This document shows, one piece after another, positions 29,711-42,221 of a stretch of 64,000 bases of DNA. This stretch comes from Larix kaempferi (lineage: Eukaryota > Streptophyta > Pinopsida > Pinales > Pinaceae): positions 13,386,001 through 13,450,000 of the forward strand of contig BSBM01000068.1 of the NCBI GenBank assembly GCA_027924585.1, in the 5' to 3' direction. Below the pieces are notes generated by a model. The model worked only from the letters and a program-made list of their open reading frames with translations, ran no database searches and was not told the origin of the DNA. A program made the position numbers and the translations under genes. Positions within the stretch are counted from its first letter, which is position 1, and every line of letters starts with the position of its first letter.

Positions 29711-32700
29711 CTAGTGTTTTATATTATATGTACATGACATTCTTGAAATGTGACATACTTTCACTTGCATTATTCCTTGAGCTTTATTGTGTTGCAAGTA
29801 TCCATATTGCTTGAGCTTTATTGTTTGCAATTTTATATATTCCTAAGCTACAACTTCTCTACTCTTCCTTCTATTTTTATTGCCATATAATATTAAATGT
29901 ATCTGCTCATACTCTCAATGTTATATTTTATATAATGCATTTAACTCGTCATATATGTACATTGTTGATTATAGTTAAGTTGATTAAGGGTAATTTTTAG
30001 GGGCAAAATTTCGCCAATTGGTTATTTTTTGGTTGTTTTTTCAAAAAATAAATTCATTATTTGGTCAATTTTAGTCTCTAATATCGCCTATATTTACATA
30101 AAAAATGTTTTTTTTTAATCATAATATTCGCCAAAATGTACACATTTCAGTAGTAAATTGTATATTTCATATTTAATATTCGCCTACATATCTATATACA
30201 TGTTTTTTTCAAGCCAAAATAATCGCCTAGGATACTATACTTAAGTATAATATTAGAATCCTTAAAAAATACCCTGGTTGATAAATTGACTTGAATTTGA
30301 ATTGTGATGCTAGTTTGAGAGCATATTATTTGATATTCTATTGTTCATTATTACTATCCTTACTTCATGTTTCGTTTGTGCAGGGGACTCCTCCATGCTA
30401 CCCAAATTGAAATATTTCATTGTGGACTCTTTTGTATTTGACTCTTATTGTAAGTCAATGGCAAACACCTTATGATAATCTTAGTTGAAGGTTGCATAAA
30501 TTAAGCTTACATTATATTTATGTGCTACTATGGTGGTGGAAGAGGAAATCATATGTTTACTCCATGGAAACAGATGGTTTCTCATTTCATTCCAATGGAA
30601 ATGGAAATTATATTAGTTTGGCAAATGGTTCTATACAGTGTAAGACTTTAAGGTTATATATATGTATGATGAGAGAGTGTGATGGGATAGAAAATTGAGT
30701 TTTCTATATCAGTCTATGAGTAAGTTGTACTATTAATTTAAACTATCATCTTACATTAATATTAGTTATCTTACTTCAAACACATCTTATCCTTTGCAAA
30801 TGAATATAATAGTATTCTATGTTTATGCAGAACTTGATCGAAGCTCCAAGGATTCGAACATCAAACTACATGAAGTGAGGAATTTGAAGGTAGGAGTGCA
30901 ATATGAGTTCCATGATTAGATAAAGAATACATGTAAAGTTACATTTGTAGGGTGAGTGACTTCTTCTATAGTTATTGAATTTGTGGCTTCTACACAAAAT
31001 TTGTCAAGGAATAATGATGTTAGATGGGTAGGGGACTACCAATGGAGGATGTATTTGTTAAGTTCAATAATGTTGTTTAGTTGGATCTCACACGGTATCT
31101 TGTCGATGCAATGATGTGATCCTTTGAAAAATATTTCTAAGGTAAATCAATTTAGGTCTAAGTGCAATAGTTCGAGAATTATCTAAAAATAATATTTTTC
31201 TTATTTTTATTGAGGTTGCAATGTCAAAACATTCCTATGGTCCACTGATAAGCACTCCATAATGAAGCATATAATACATTATGGGAAGAATGGGGCTTCT
31301 AGGATCCCCATGGTGTTTTTTACAACATGTGAAATGGCCATCAGAGTATAGGTTTGATCGAATAGATCAATCATTGATATAGAGGGTAGCTAATATCTTT
31401 CAGAGCAATGTATTTATTCTACGTTTTGGACATTATGATGGTTTTTGGTTGGAATCTTAAAATATTTTCTGGTAAAATCTAAATTTGGAAGCGTTTAAAT
31501 TGTGCTTTTGAATGCATAAATAGATTTAACACCCTAAAATTCCCTTATGACACTCATATTATGCAATTTACATAACTAATATATTTGACTCTAAGATTTT
31601 TTGAAGATTTCCAACATGAGTCCGAACAAAACAAACCGAAAATATACCCACAAAAAGTAAAAAATTTAGAATATTTAGACTACTCCATTTCTTTCCATTG
31701 TCCAAAAATATTGATGTTATTCGGAGATTAGTCCATTGTAAAATAATATGGAACTAAACAATATGCAATTAATACATTGATTCGAAGGGTTGTTAATCTA
31801 TTTCCCCGTTGGAATAAGTGTTTCCTTTAATGATTGGATTTTAAATCTCTTCTGAACTTTGACCACTTTATAGGAGCACATTAACCTTGAAATCTTAAAA
31901 TGATTATTTCAAGTAAATGAAAAGAAAGAATGTATACAAACATCACAAAGGATAGTGCGCAGTGAATATATTAAACATTTTGGTTTGCACATATACAAAT
32001 ACCTCATCATTCAACATTGCCAATGCATACATACACGGAACACTAAATTCTCTCATATCTCTCATTTACTGATTAACTTCATTGCCAATATTGCAAAATG
32101 GAAAAAAATACAATGTTGCATCGACATGGGGAAGAGGAGTATATCACAGCTTATGGGTGTGGCCACCATTATGAAAAGTACCCTTTAAGTGCGCTTTCGG
32201 AGAGCATGACTTCATAGTTTCTATAGGAATAGGCTTAATGCCGTACTATTAACGATTATGATCCAGACAAAATGAAGTATCAAAGATTGCAACAATGGCA
32301 TCCGAGCATCTTAATGGATTCTCCACTTTGAGATGTGTAGAAATTGTTATTGGAGAGGAGCATTGATTCTTCACCTTGAATAGAAGTGCATTAATATTCA
32401 TGATTTTTTTTTTTTACTTTACATCATGACCATACCATCTTGGCGTAGCTCCCTCACAATATAAATCGCTTTCTGTAATATTTGGAAGTTTGGTTTTATT
32501 ACTAAATATTCTTTATTATTTAGTATCATGTGTCAACTCCACATTGAGCATGGACTTACACTTCTCCCTCATACTCGATTGTAGAATGTGCTTCAAGCCA
32601 CTGTCAAGTGGACCATTCACACCTCACACGAGAATCGAAACTAGAATTCTATCAAGACAACACTAATTACTCTATGCTCCCAACAATAAAGCAAAAGTGA

Positions 32701-33600
32701 AAAATAAGACTAAATCTGTGAAGATGGTGGAGACTTTCCGGTTGACATCACTCCATCTCATGGCTGAATCCAGGCAATCCTTGGGAGGAATTGAAATGGG
32801 ATTGAACTCCGACTTTAGCCGCCTTTGGAATAGTGGATGGGAAAGGTTCTCCACAACAACTGAAAACTTTGCATTTGAGTATTGAATTCATTCAATTATT
32901 GCATAGTAGCAAGGTTTGACTCAGGAGTTAGGTGTTAGTTTAGGTATGCAATTTTTTTAAGACAAAGTGTCGAAGTGTTTAAATAAAAATGAAATTCAAA
33001 ATTAATATAAAAGTGGAATTAATTATAATATTCAATGATAAATTCAAATCTTAAAATATTTTTAATTTCACTATCACAAAACAACAACTATTTATTATTT
33101 ATTAATATAAGAGTGGAATTATAATGTCATCATATTTAATGATGAGCTTAAGTTTTATATTATTTTTAAGTTCATCATGACAAGACAATGATCACATTCT
33201 TGAAGTTTTAGCTTATATGTTTTTCCATATATATAAATATAAAATCAAATCACATAAGTAAAAATATAAGAATAATTTCAAACAAATTTGTGACTACTAT
33301 TCCACGTGATCTTTTAAGGTTGAAGTATATATTTATTAATCAACCTTTTTTTCCAAAAAAAAACAAAAAAACCAACTTTATTTAGTAATAAGCCAAGTTA
33401 CCTTCTTTCGATGCTATATAACATGGCTCATACAATTGTCCAAAGACTTCAAAGTACAAAAACATCCATTAGAGATTCATAGTAATATCTATTACATAGT
33501 CATGTAATAGTAATATCTATTATAACTTAGATACATTAGTCCAAAAAAACATCCATTACAGATTCATAGTAATATCTATCCAAAGGCTCCCAAAAATAAA
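29711..33600. other. AT-rich part of copy A without a recognisable gene
   Basis: Several short frames have splice-site-like borders (tgtgcaggg near 30,380, tttatgcag near 30,827) but no family motifs. A frame region at about 31,580-31,830 (FFEDFQHESEQNKPK, LDYSISFHCPKILMLF) is open in copy B and has two stops here. The word cgcca/tcgcc recurs at 30,010-30,230. Direct repeats of acatccattagagattcatag lie at about 33,462 and 33,548. Confidence 0.5.
32697..32885 (+). pseudogene. 62-codon unassigned frame, copy A
   Basis: The frame reads VKMVETFRLTSLHLMAES and ends LWNSGWERFSTTTENFAFEY before a stop. The same frame is open in copy B (about 48,297-48,483), but the differences between copies change amino acids as often as not (FRL to FWL, GIE to GIV), which argues against selection. 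It has higher GC and more codon-like composition than its surroundings, so it may be an exon fragment captured from a host gene. I cannot identify it. Confidence 0.3.
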
Positions 33601-33609
33601 TTACCATTT

Positions 33610-34894
33610 ATCAAATCTATACATTAATGTTACATCATCATATCTCAAAAGGAGATCCTAGAAAAGCTCAATTGTTGCATAAGATCCTGTAGAAACTCAA
33701 TCATTGTTCCATCTATTGGATCTTCCTTACAAATCATGAAATGGTGCATGGTAATACTCCCATACCTCCCAGCAGCTTCCTCCCGTATGAACCAACAACT
33801 TGACTGCATGGATACCCCATTTTTTATAATTCATAAGCTTCAATATTCCTTTATCTATAAACATGATTGAAAGTAATTCACTCCATATTTGATTTTAACA
33901 TTTTGACTTCCTCCAGAAGATGCCTCAAGTATATATTCCTACACACCCAGTATTCTCTAATCCATTTGATAGTAAGCATCAAATCCCCATAAACCTGTAA
34001 ACTTGATGTTTTTTTTCTTTCACTAGTCCCATCAATAACCAAAGGGCACTCAACTCTGCATAAGTATGTGTGCCTGATCCAATACCTAATTCAATACTAC
34101 CACACTGGATCCTCGCTGTGATATGTAGGCAATAGATTTTCTTAACCATCTTTGGGCGTATAAGAACCATGAGGATCAATGACCAGAAAAGAGAGTCTTG
34201 ATAGTGTTTAAGACACACATGAAATCTCTTTAGACTAGTAATGAATTTTCTCCACTATATACAGTTCCCATCCCTGAATCCAAGATGAAGATGATGTAAC
34301 CACCTTTCCCCATCAAAGAGGAAGCAACTTCATCTGCAATTTGGTTAAGAGTGTCCAATCCTCTAAGTCATAATTGCATGACCATATGATTTGGAAATAT
34401 ATGATGACCCCCACTTCCAATCCACGGATCTTCACCACTCGTAAACTCTGACCATCTCCCACTCTCCAAGCAAGTCCATTCCAATTCAGATTAATAGAAA
34501 GGATAACTACTTTCCAAATAACCGAAACATTTTGAATTGATTTTTTTGGGTTCCTTATCCATTCAAGAACTATGGTTGGTGCAATAAATTTATGATGGAT
34601 TGCATTCCTCTATAAACCTAAACCACTAATCAATATCCAAACATTCTTTGTCACCAATGCCCTTGAGAATGCACATATATTTTTTATTCCCCATCCTCCT
34701 TTCCTTTTCTAATTTTCTAATGATTTCCATTTTACCCATGATGTCCCTTAATGGTCTATGTTGAGGTGTGTGCACTGTCTTAAAGAATCACCGAAATATT
34801 TAATTATCGACCAGGCTTGGTAATCTTAGAGTTGTGGTACATTATATGCTGAGGTAGAATGGAACCTAAGTTTTGGCTTGTCAGACCTTGGAAA
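33610..34894 (-). pseudogene. LINE ORF2 C-terminal region and RNase H, copy A
   Basis: On the minus strand, from 34,760 downward, pieces in shifting frames read KKGGWGIKNICAFS, then NLNWNGLAWRVGDGQSLRV and DPWIGSGGHHIFP, the segment between RT and zinc finger of plant L1 elements. Near 34,070-33,980 an RNase H piece reads GIGSGTHTYAELSALWLLMGL, with the catalytic Glu; farther on RNIEAYELXKMG stands where the last Asp belongs. Many stops. The gypsy-type LTR at 34,895 cuts it on its 5' side. Confidence 0.8.
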
Positions 34895-37449
34895 TGTTTA
34901 ATAAAGAAAATATCAAAAGATCTTTCAAAATGAAAAACCGAGTCAAACTTCAAAAAGAAAAGAAAGAACTAATTAAACCTAGTTAAACTAACAGATCAGA
35001 ATAGTATCAAGCTATACTACTCTATTCTATGATTAAACAATGGAAAAAGAACAAATACTGATTAAGAAGCAAACTACTTGTTATGAAAACTTCATTTAAA
35101 ACAAAAACTACAAACTACTTAATGAATTCAATAACTACTTATGCATTCAATTAATACTTCAAAACTACACTAAAGCATCTAATTCCATTCTCCTTGATGT
35201 TGTACGTCAAATGTAATAGGAACTGGGGTGAATGTATCGTAATGAATTTCAAATGTAATAGCAAAACAAAATGGAAGTAAATCTAGCATAATTTTGATAA
35301 AGAGATGTAAACTACAAAGAGACCAATTACAATTAACTTTAAACATTATGACCTATCTTCTGTCCATAAGCAAAATGGTATGAAACTAATGAAATCTAGA
35401 AGCAAGTAGAAAACTTAATAAAGATATTTATCTGAACTGAATTTGATTTGGAAGCAAGTAGAAAACTTGATAAATATATGTTATATAGAAGCAAGTAGAA
35501 AACTTGATAAAGATATTTATTTATGATCCAAATTCTATTTCATGAACATCTTCATTATCTGTATGAATGGGAAACTGATCCTATACTTAACAAAGAAACT
35601 ATCGAAATTCAGATAACTTGGAGAATGAAATTATTAACTCTATTTTGAAATAAACCTTAAGAACATGTAGTAAACTACACTAAGAATAAGACTGATAAAT
35701 TCTGGAACAGTAACCTATTGGCAAATCAATCATAAAAGCCATAATTTGAAAAGAAGTAGAAACAAAGTTAAGGAAAATGAGATGGAACTAAGAATAATGA
35801 CAAACTTAATTAAAACTTTTATGGAATATAAAGCAAGATATTAATTATAATTAAAAATGCTAATTAAAATCAAGAAAGATCACAGTTAAAAAGCCTAGGA
35901 AACTGAATTCTAAACAGGCATAAAAACAATGCAGAAAATATGAAGGTCTGAATGACCATCCGGATGACTGTCCGGATGGAAGAAAACGAACTAAACTAAG
36001 GAAAGAGGCAATTTTGATGATCTTAACATCAGCTGGTGAATGCAGATGAACCTACAGTGCAAAGAAGTCAGTGAGAAGACTATTGAGAAGCTAAGATAGT
36101 AGGAAGCAATCTATTCTAATTATTATTCGAAAAGATGAACTACTTCTATAACATAGTTAAACAAAACCAATAATTAAACTTAACCTCCAGCTACAGAAAA
36201 GAAACTAATGGAACTAGTTCTAATTATAACTAAGCTTGAAACAACAACTATCTAAACTCTATCTAATTGCAGAATACTGAAAAAAAACTAAAAACACTAT
36301 GCTTGGTCGACCATTATCAATTCTAGAAACATAAATTAAGTTAGTAATGAAAAACATATTACAGAGAATAAGGAAATGACATATACAGGGAAACATTAAT
36401 TAATTATATAAACTGGAAAATGAACTAGCTATTTGCAGAAAAGCAAGTACAGAAAAACATAAATAAAACCTCCGGTTGATGAGGGGCCCTTCCCAACAAT
36501 CAGAGATGGAAACTAAATCAACTTAGCCACCAACAACAGAACATCAACAATAAAATTCAGGAGCTTCCATTACTGAGAAAAATTACACAACGTTTATGCA
36601 AAAACGACTGCTATATTCTGTATATTCTATATGCTATTTGACGATCCTCATTTCTCCATATGAGGCATCTATTTATAATGTTACAATGGGAGAGAAGGTT
36701 GACGTAGTCGACCTCTCTAAAAATAGGATTCTTTCAGACTATCAAATAGATTCCTGGTGATTCACGACAAAGCAGAGGCCACCTTCCAGCTTTCACGGCG
36801 TCGATCCTACCTGACACGAACAACTGCCTGTTCGTTTCCTTCAACCGTGGCCAGAAGCATGTGCTGGCAGGTCGAGAGTGGAAGGATGGAGATGCTGAAG
36901 CGTCGATGTGGGCATGAGCGTGTGCTAGCAAACTGAACGGATGGAGAATCAAATCTTCTAGAGTGTTGACGTCAGGAAATGGTGTGCTATCAAGCTCAGC
37001 GGGCAAGGAGGCGAATCTTCTAGAACCAGGGCTCACCAACCATAACCACCACGTTGCTAACCGAACCCATGTTTCTGTTTCTGTCTTTAATGGCCAGGAA
37101 TATGCCAACCAATGATCTCGCGGGTTGGACGAAGGGCTGGAGGACGGGTTGAATGATGCTGGTGTCTTTGGCGTGAAAGCGAATCCGAATGAAGGTCCAT
37201 TTGAAGACCGCAGCCTGTAGAGCAAAAACTAACTGCCAAGCATGTCTAGAAATATGAGATGATTGTTAATAAACCATAAAAGATGTTGATAATTATTCAC
37301 GATTCGTATGATGTTCAAATAAATGCATACTTGAGTAGTTTTGACATTCTGAATGGCAAGAAGAGTGATTTATTATACAAAAATAGTGCAATTAATGCCA
37401 CTCAGAGTATATTTGATGATAAAAAATAGTGACAAAATGGACACCAACA
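34895..37449 (-). repeat. 2.55-kb LTR (gypsy-type), copy A
   Basis: The block starts tgtttaataaag and ends caccaaca, giving TGTT...AACA ends, and a polypurine tract abuts it at 37,450. A minus-strand TATA box tataaatag lies at 36,669-36,677. It matches 50,512-53,068 (2,557 bp) and, for its left 700 bp, 58,575-59,305. The word gaagcaagtagaaaacttgat recurs three times at 35,398-35,520. No coding frame inside is convincing. Confidence 0.75.
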
Positions 37450-37459
37450 TTCCCCCAAA
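37450..37459 (-). other. Polypurine tract, copy A
   Basis: Minus-strand tttgggggaa directly before the LTR start TGTTGG. Confidence 0.75.
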
Positions 37460-37499
37460 CTGGAGATATGCCAAGTCCCACTGAGCAAAACAGAGAAGT

Positions 37500-39031
37500 T
37501 CAGGAAGAAGGCTGAGCTGCGGTAGTAGCTGCCTTCGACTTGGAAGAGGAAGTGGTTTTAGATTTAAGCTCCTGTAGCATCCTAAACTGGTCCTTCAAGG
37601 TGTCATACTTCATCCGGAGAGTAGTATGGGATGTTGTTCTGGCATTGACCAAGCATTCAATGTTTCTTACTTGTGTGCGCAGTGCCTTGTTTTCTTTCTG
37701 AAGCTCAGAGATTGTTTCCACATAATTTTTATTCTGGTATGTCAACCATCCTATCCCTCAGGTCAATCTATCCACTTCCTACTAATTCAGAATGGGTTGT
37801 TCTATGCGATGTCCCAGGTCCTTTTGAGGACTCAACTTTCTTGAAGATGTTTCAATCTCAACAGTATGTTCTTCAGGAACTCTGTCTTCGTTGTGTGCAA
37901 GGGAACTTTCAGCAACAGGGGCTTCAGACAATCGAGCAGATAGATTGGCTAATGTGAGGAGAGGTGTTTCGAGGGTATGGTCGTCTGACTGGATGTCTGA
38001 TCGTGATGGTTGAGCGACAGTCTAGATGACGGACTGGTCACAATTTGTTCTCGTGTATTTAGTGGGTACTGAAAAGAGTGGAGGTTTTGAAGTAGGGTCA
38101 CCAAGGGTAAGCTCAGGAGAAGGCAATGGATGGACAAGGTGTACATCTCCTGAGGTATTCTCATCAAACCACACACTCTTGGTGTCTTATTCTGTTTGCA
38201 CAGAGGCTTGGGTAGGCTCACTAATACTGGCTTGGAAACGATGTGTTTTCGAGAAGCAGAGGATTTGGAAATAGGCTTCTCGATCAAATGAGGGTTTAGT
38301 ATTTCAAAAACAAAACGATCCCAGGTTTTCCCTCTCTTTTCCAGCTGGTGAATGATCAATATTTTAATAAGACAATGATGGTACAAGCTCCCAGAGGGAT
38401 TAACAGTATTCTTCCTGACCTGGCTTGACATTTTCTCTAACCGTTTCAGGAAATAGAATGGAAAATTGAGGGTCTAATTGTTAACAAAATGTGCTAGCAA
38501 TCTAAAATGGAAGACTTTAAAAACAGTAAACTTACCCTCACAAGTGATCAAATGGATGATGACAGTCAAGGGATCTAGGTATTCCGGTTTGACCCACTCC
38601 CGGTGGAATCCTTTTGTTCCAGCATCATGTTGATATTCGGTCTTCAAAGAAAATTCGTGAGCCTTCCGTGGAAGGAGGAGATGTTTATGCCAATGGACTC
38701 CTTCCCTAGGAAGCTGTGTGGCTAATGTGATAGATTTTTATGTCACAGATAAAGTGAGATGGCCAACTTTCCCTGTCTTGCCATCGAATCCTTTAGCGAA
38801 CAACAATGATATATCGTGGTCATGGCCTTGGAGAAGGTGGAGAAACAGACCCCACCCAGCTCGAAGGAATACCTCACGGCACTCTTTGAACTCGGGGATG
38901 CAAAGTAAACCCTGGTAACTTCCAGGTTCATGACGGATCGACATACGTGAATAGAGGTCGATGGATGTGAATAGGTACAGGGAATGCAAGAGATGCAGGA
39001 GACGCAGCTTAACAGAGAAGATGGAAAGCAA
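37500..39031 (-). pseudogene. Unassigned ~510-codon frame next to the gypsy-type LTR, copy A
   Basis: The minus-strand frame from 39,031 runs to 37,500 with two in-frame stops (after LTLSVT and after LLAHFVNN) and a one-base deletion near 38,243. N-terminal half: YQGLLCIPEFKECREVFLR, LLFAKGFDG, LATQLPREGV, EYLDPLTVIIHLITCEG, FPFYFLKRLEKMSSQVRKN, SLYHHCLIKILIIHQLEK. The C-terminal part is Ser/Thr/Pro-rich, then a coiled coil (NKNYVETISELQKENKALR) and a basic tail. I recall similar unnamed proteins in plant repeats but cannot name a family. Its place, 40 bp before the polypurine tract, suggests a retroelement accessory ORF. Confidence 0.65.
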
Positions 39032-39617
39032 AAAGGAATGGAGCGAAATTCACATAGTCATCAGTTTAAATTGAAGTCTGTTTGAATGGTTGAACGATGC
39101 ACAAGGTGCATGATTGAGAGATCACACTTGTCATTCAAAGACCTTGAATTGAGATCCAACATAGAAATGCATGAGTTAGAAAATACGTGTGGCTATGATA
39201 TTTTCAACCATGTCTAAAGCCGAGCTTTGGAAAGGTTGAATGTAACTCTCGAAATGAGATTATAGATATGGATTACACGTCAGAGATCATGATAATTCGA
39301 TTAATATGATGACAGGTCATTTGATAGGATAATTAAAGCCATATGGAGGTCATGCAATGATTCTGAAGATCGAAATGATGCATAATCCATTCATTTAATG
39401 GAGGCAAGACAGATAAGGGAATGAGAACACGTGCGAAATTGACATTTGATTGATTCCTGACATAATTAGCCAATTAGATTTATCAAAAATATTCAAATTT
39501 GGACACCTTGGCATGTTTAATAAAGCCATTATAAGCTATGGTTTCATTCGACACTTCATTTAGATTGTTATACATTTTCCTCGTTCGTCACTTTATTCGG
39601 ATCATCATTCAACCCTT

Positions 39618-42221
39618 TTGTTACATCGTAATCTTTGACCTTGTGAACATCAGCATTATTTGGCCTGTAGGATCCATTTCAGTGACTCAAATCCACTCAT
39701 ATCCTTCAAAGATACCATTTTCCCATATTTTTGTTCCTACCCGCATGTTGCATCATTATAACATGTGTACCTGCAAGTTGCATCACTATAGCTCGCGGGT
39801 ATCAAGTAAAATGGTAAAAATCACTAATTTATTACTTTTTACTCCCGAAAACCAGTCATTGGGTGACCTTTGGCTCTCCATCTTCCCGAGTAACGCCTCG
39901 ATGCGTCCTTTCACCTACCTTTGAGAGGACTATATATTGAGCACATATGGCTTATGGACAGGAGGAAGAAGAGAATAGTAAAGGAACTCTAGTGGATTTT
40001 TGCCCTACCTTGAGTCTGCACTCATTGATCCTTGTAGTTGTGAACCCTTTATGTTCACCTTCCAAACTCCTATCTAGTTTGAGTTTGCCATTCATGGAGG
40101 ATTGAAGTGGTGGAGGCACAAGTGGATTGATCTAGATCTTGGTCTAGATTGGTTTCCAGCAAGAGGTCGTATCACTTTGTACTTCTTCTTATTAATTAAT
40201 AGAAATACTCATATTCGCGTCCATCATGTTGTGAATGTTGTTTACTATACATTGGGTTGCATTTGCTTGTGATATTATGGACCATCATTATTGATAATGT
40301 TAATGCCATCTATATATTATATGTACTTGTTGGATATTGGCTGTCAAGACTAATTTGCAGATTTCAAGTGCATGGATTGAAAGCTCCAACGGGGATCTAC
40401 ATCAAATGCTTAGATAGAGGTTGGTTACATTTCTCCATTATCTTAACATTATCATTTATAATAGCATTGTTTTGAGAATTGAGTTGATTTCTGGTAGTCA
40501 TCTGTCTGTTGTGGTATTCCCAAGCCATAGTGAGTTTTCTCCAATACAGAAATGGCGAATCCGTTGGGGAAAACATCCATGTTTGGTAAATTTTTTGAGC
40601 ATTAGTCCATAATTAGAGTTGCTGTTTATCGAAGCTCTGTGTCACTGATTGACCGTTAAGATACACCATAGAAAAATTGCTTTTTCTGAGCCATTGGAAT
40701 CTTTATTTGCCCATTTTCCTTTCCTCACCTGCGGGTTAGCTTAGCTCAGCTCGCGTATACCCGCTTCTGTTTACACTACTGCTCGCAGGTACCCGCAGGT
40801 ATTCCTTCGACAGTAGCGCACAACTCTGACTTTTGTTGGTTTATGGCTATTGATTGTTGCTGGGTTGGCTTTGTTGGTTCCTGAGTCTTTGTTGACCTCT
40901 TTCTTGACTGTTTCATGCCTTGGTTGTGACCAGATCTCTTCGTTTCTCTTGGTTGAGCCTTCTTGGTTTTTTACCAATCTTTGGATTTAGCCTCTTGGTT
41001 TTTTCCTTTTGAGCTCTTTCCTTTGGATGAGTCTTGTTGTTTAGTATTTGCTGGGTTGTCTTAGTGATATTCTTGGCACTTCAGTGACTGAATAGTAGGA
41101 TTTTGCTTGCATTTTTTCATTCCATATATATTGAAAAAATACAAAAATATACATCTAGTGTTTTGCATTTTTCTTCTTGTTTATAAGCGAAAATACAAAA
41201 ATATTTTACTTTCATGTACTGCATCTTGCATTGAGTGGTTGTTGCCTTCATTTAGGTTCTGCTTGTGCATTGAAAAGATAAAAGATTGCATCTTTATTTC
41301 AGAATTGTTGGTTCATTTTGCATATTAGTGACATTGTTTTATTGGATAGATGAGTCTAGGATTGGACAATGTTGCATACTATTGAGTCTACACATCACTA
41401 GTTTCACGATCATATCCCTTGAGTAACCACAGCCACTAAAATTAACGCTTAATCTTAAAATTGATTAGACTGATTTTATTTATAGGGTACACCAACTAGC
41501 ATAGGTTTAGAGTCTTGGAATAGATCATTGTGAGTTAAAAATCCAAGACTACTAAACAAAACATTAGGTGTCTGACCAAGGAGTGGAGGAATCCATGGTA
41601 TAGATCGATGTTCTCAAGAAGCTCTACTCAATCCAGAGTTAAGCACGAGGTCACAGGAGGTTGGTTGAGGAGATACCCCTCTGATAACAGCTGAATGTGG
41701 GAGATATATCCAGGATTTGTTCATATCTGGGGGTACCGGAGGTTCGTCCTCTTGTGCTTCGGGCTTAGCTACCCTACCCATATGACGGATCCCACCTGCG
41801 ACTGTCCCCCTAAGCATTGGTTATATTTCGGTGACCATAGTTGCCTTACCTAGGTATCACACAGGGTACTTGCAGTGGTTATGCTGTTTGTGTCCTGAGT
41901 CAGATAGGGATTGGACAACACAGTTGTGTTTGTGCAGTGGACTTGAACCTGTACATGCAGTGAATCCTGGGTGTCTCTATAACTGATTATGTTACCTCCA
42001 TCTATAGTTTGGGAGACTCAAGCCTCTCTTAGGCGAGACATACTGGCTCTAGTGTATGAAGCTCATTTAGCCACTCTGTTTGTTTGCTCTTGGCTGTAGT
42101 TTCTCCAGGTGTGTGCTTTTGATTTACTTTTTTTGATCGATAGTTGGCCTTTAGGGGACGTTTACATATTCTCTCTGGAGATATCGTGGGATAGAGCCCT
42201 ACTCTTCATCGGTCGCATTGT
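39618..42221 (+). other. Probable LTR and leader of a plus-strand LTR element
   Basis: Not part of the A/B duplication. It has a TATA-like tatatatt near 39,948, then a GC-richer transcribed-looking stretch, and leads into a gag-like frame at 42,222. A 30-bp unit (tacctgcaagttgcatcactata) occurs twice at about 39,738-39,790, and the words acccgc/gcgggt cluster there and at 40,730-40,800. Neither LTR end nor primer-binding site could be fixed. Confidence 0.4.

Larger units (their letters stand above)
29405..39617. repeat. Duplicated segment, copy A
   Basis: Aligns collinearly with 43,429-55,243. The match starts at aatggaattggtggatctgt and ends at tcattcaaccctt. By eye the identity is in the mid-90s percent. 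The offset is about 14,024 bp until 32,594, then grows because B has two insertions. Contents: AT-rich unassigned sequence, a minus-strand LINE end, a 2.55-kb LTR and a decayed frame of unknown function. Confidence 0.93.

Noticed and set aside
30492-30698. 68-codon frame (copy at 44,516-44,722) as a host gene
   Set aside because: Kept open in both copies, but short, without motif, and in a region where the other frames are broken.
36734-37225. 163-codon minus-strand frame inside the 2.55-kb LTR
   Set aside because: Low-complexity Pro/Ser/Ala/His sequence, broken in copy B to a much shorter frame, with no motif; most likely chance in the GC-richer part of the LTR.
38521-38545. Splice donor (ggtaagt, minus strand) within the unassigned frame
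   Set aside because: The frame continues through it in line with the protein pattern, so an intron is not needed.
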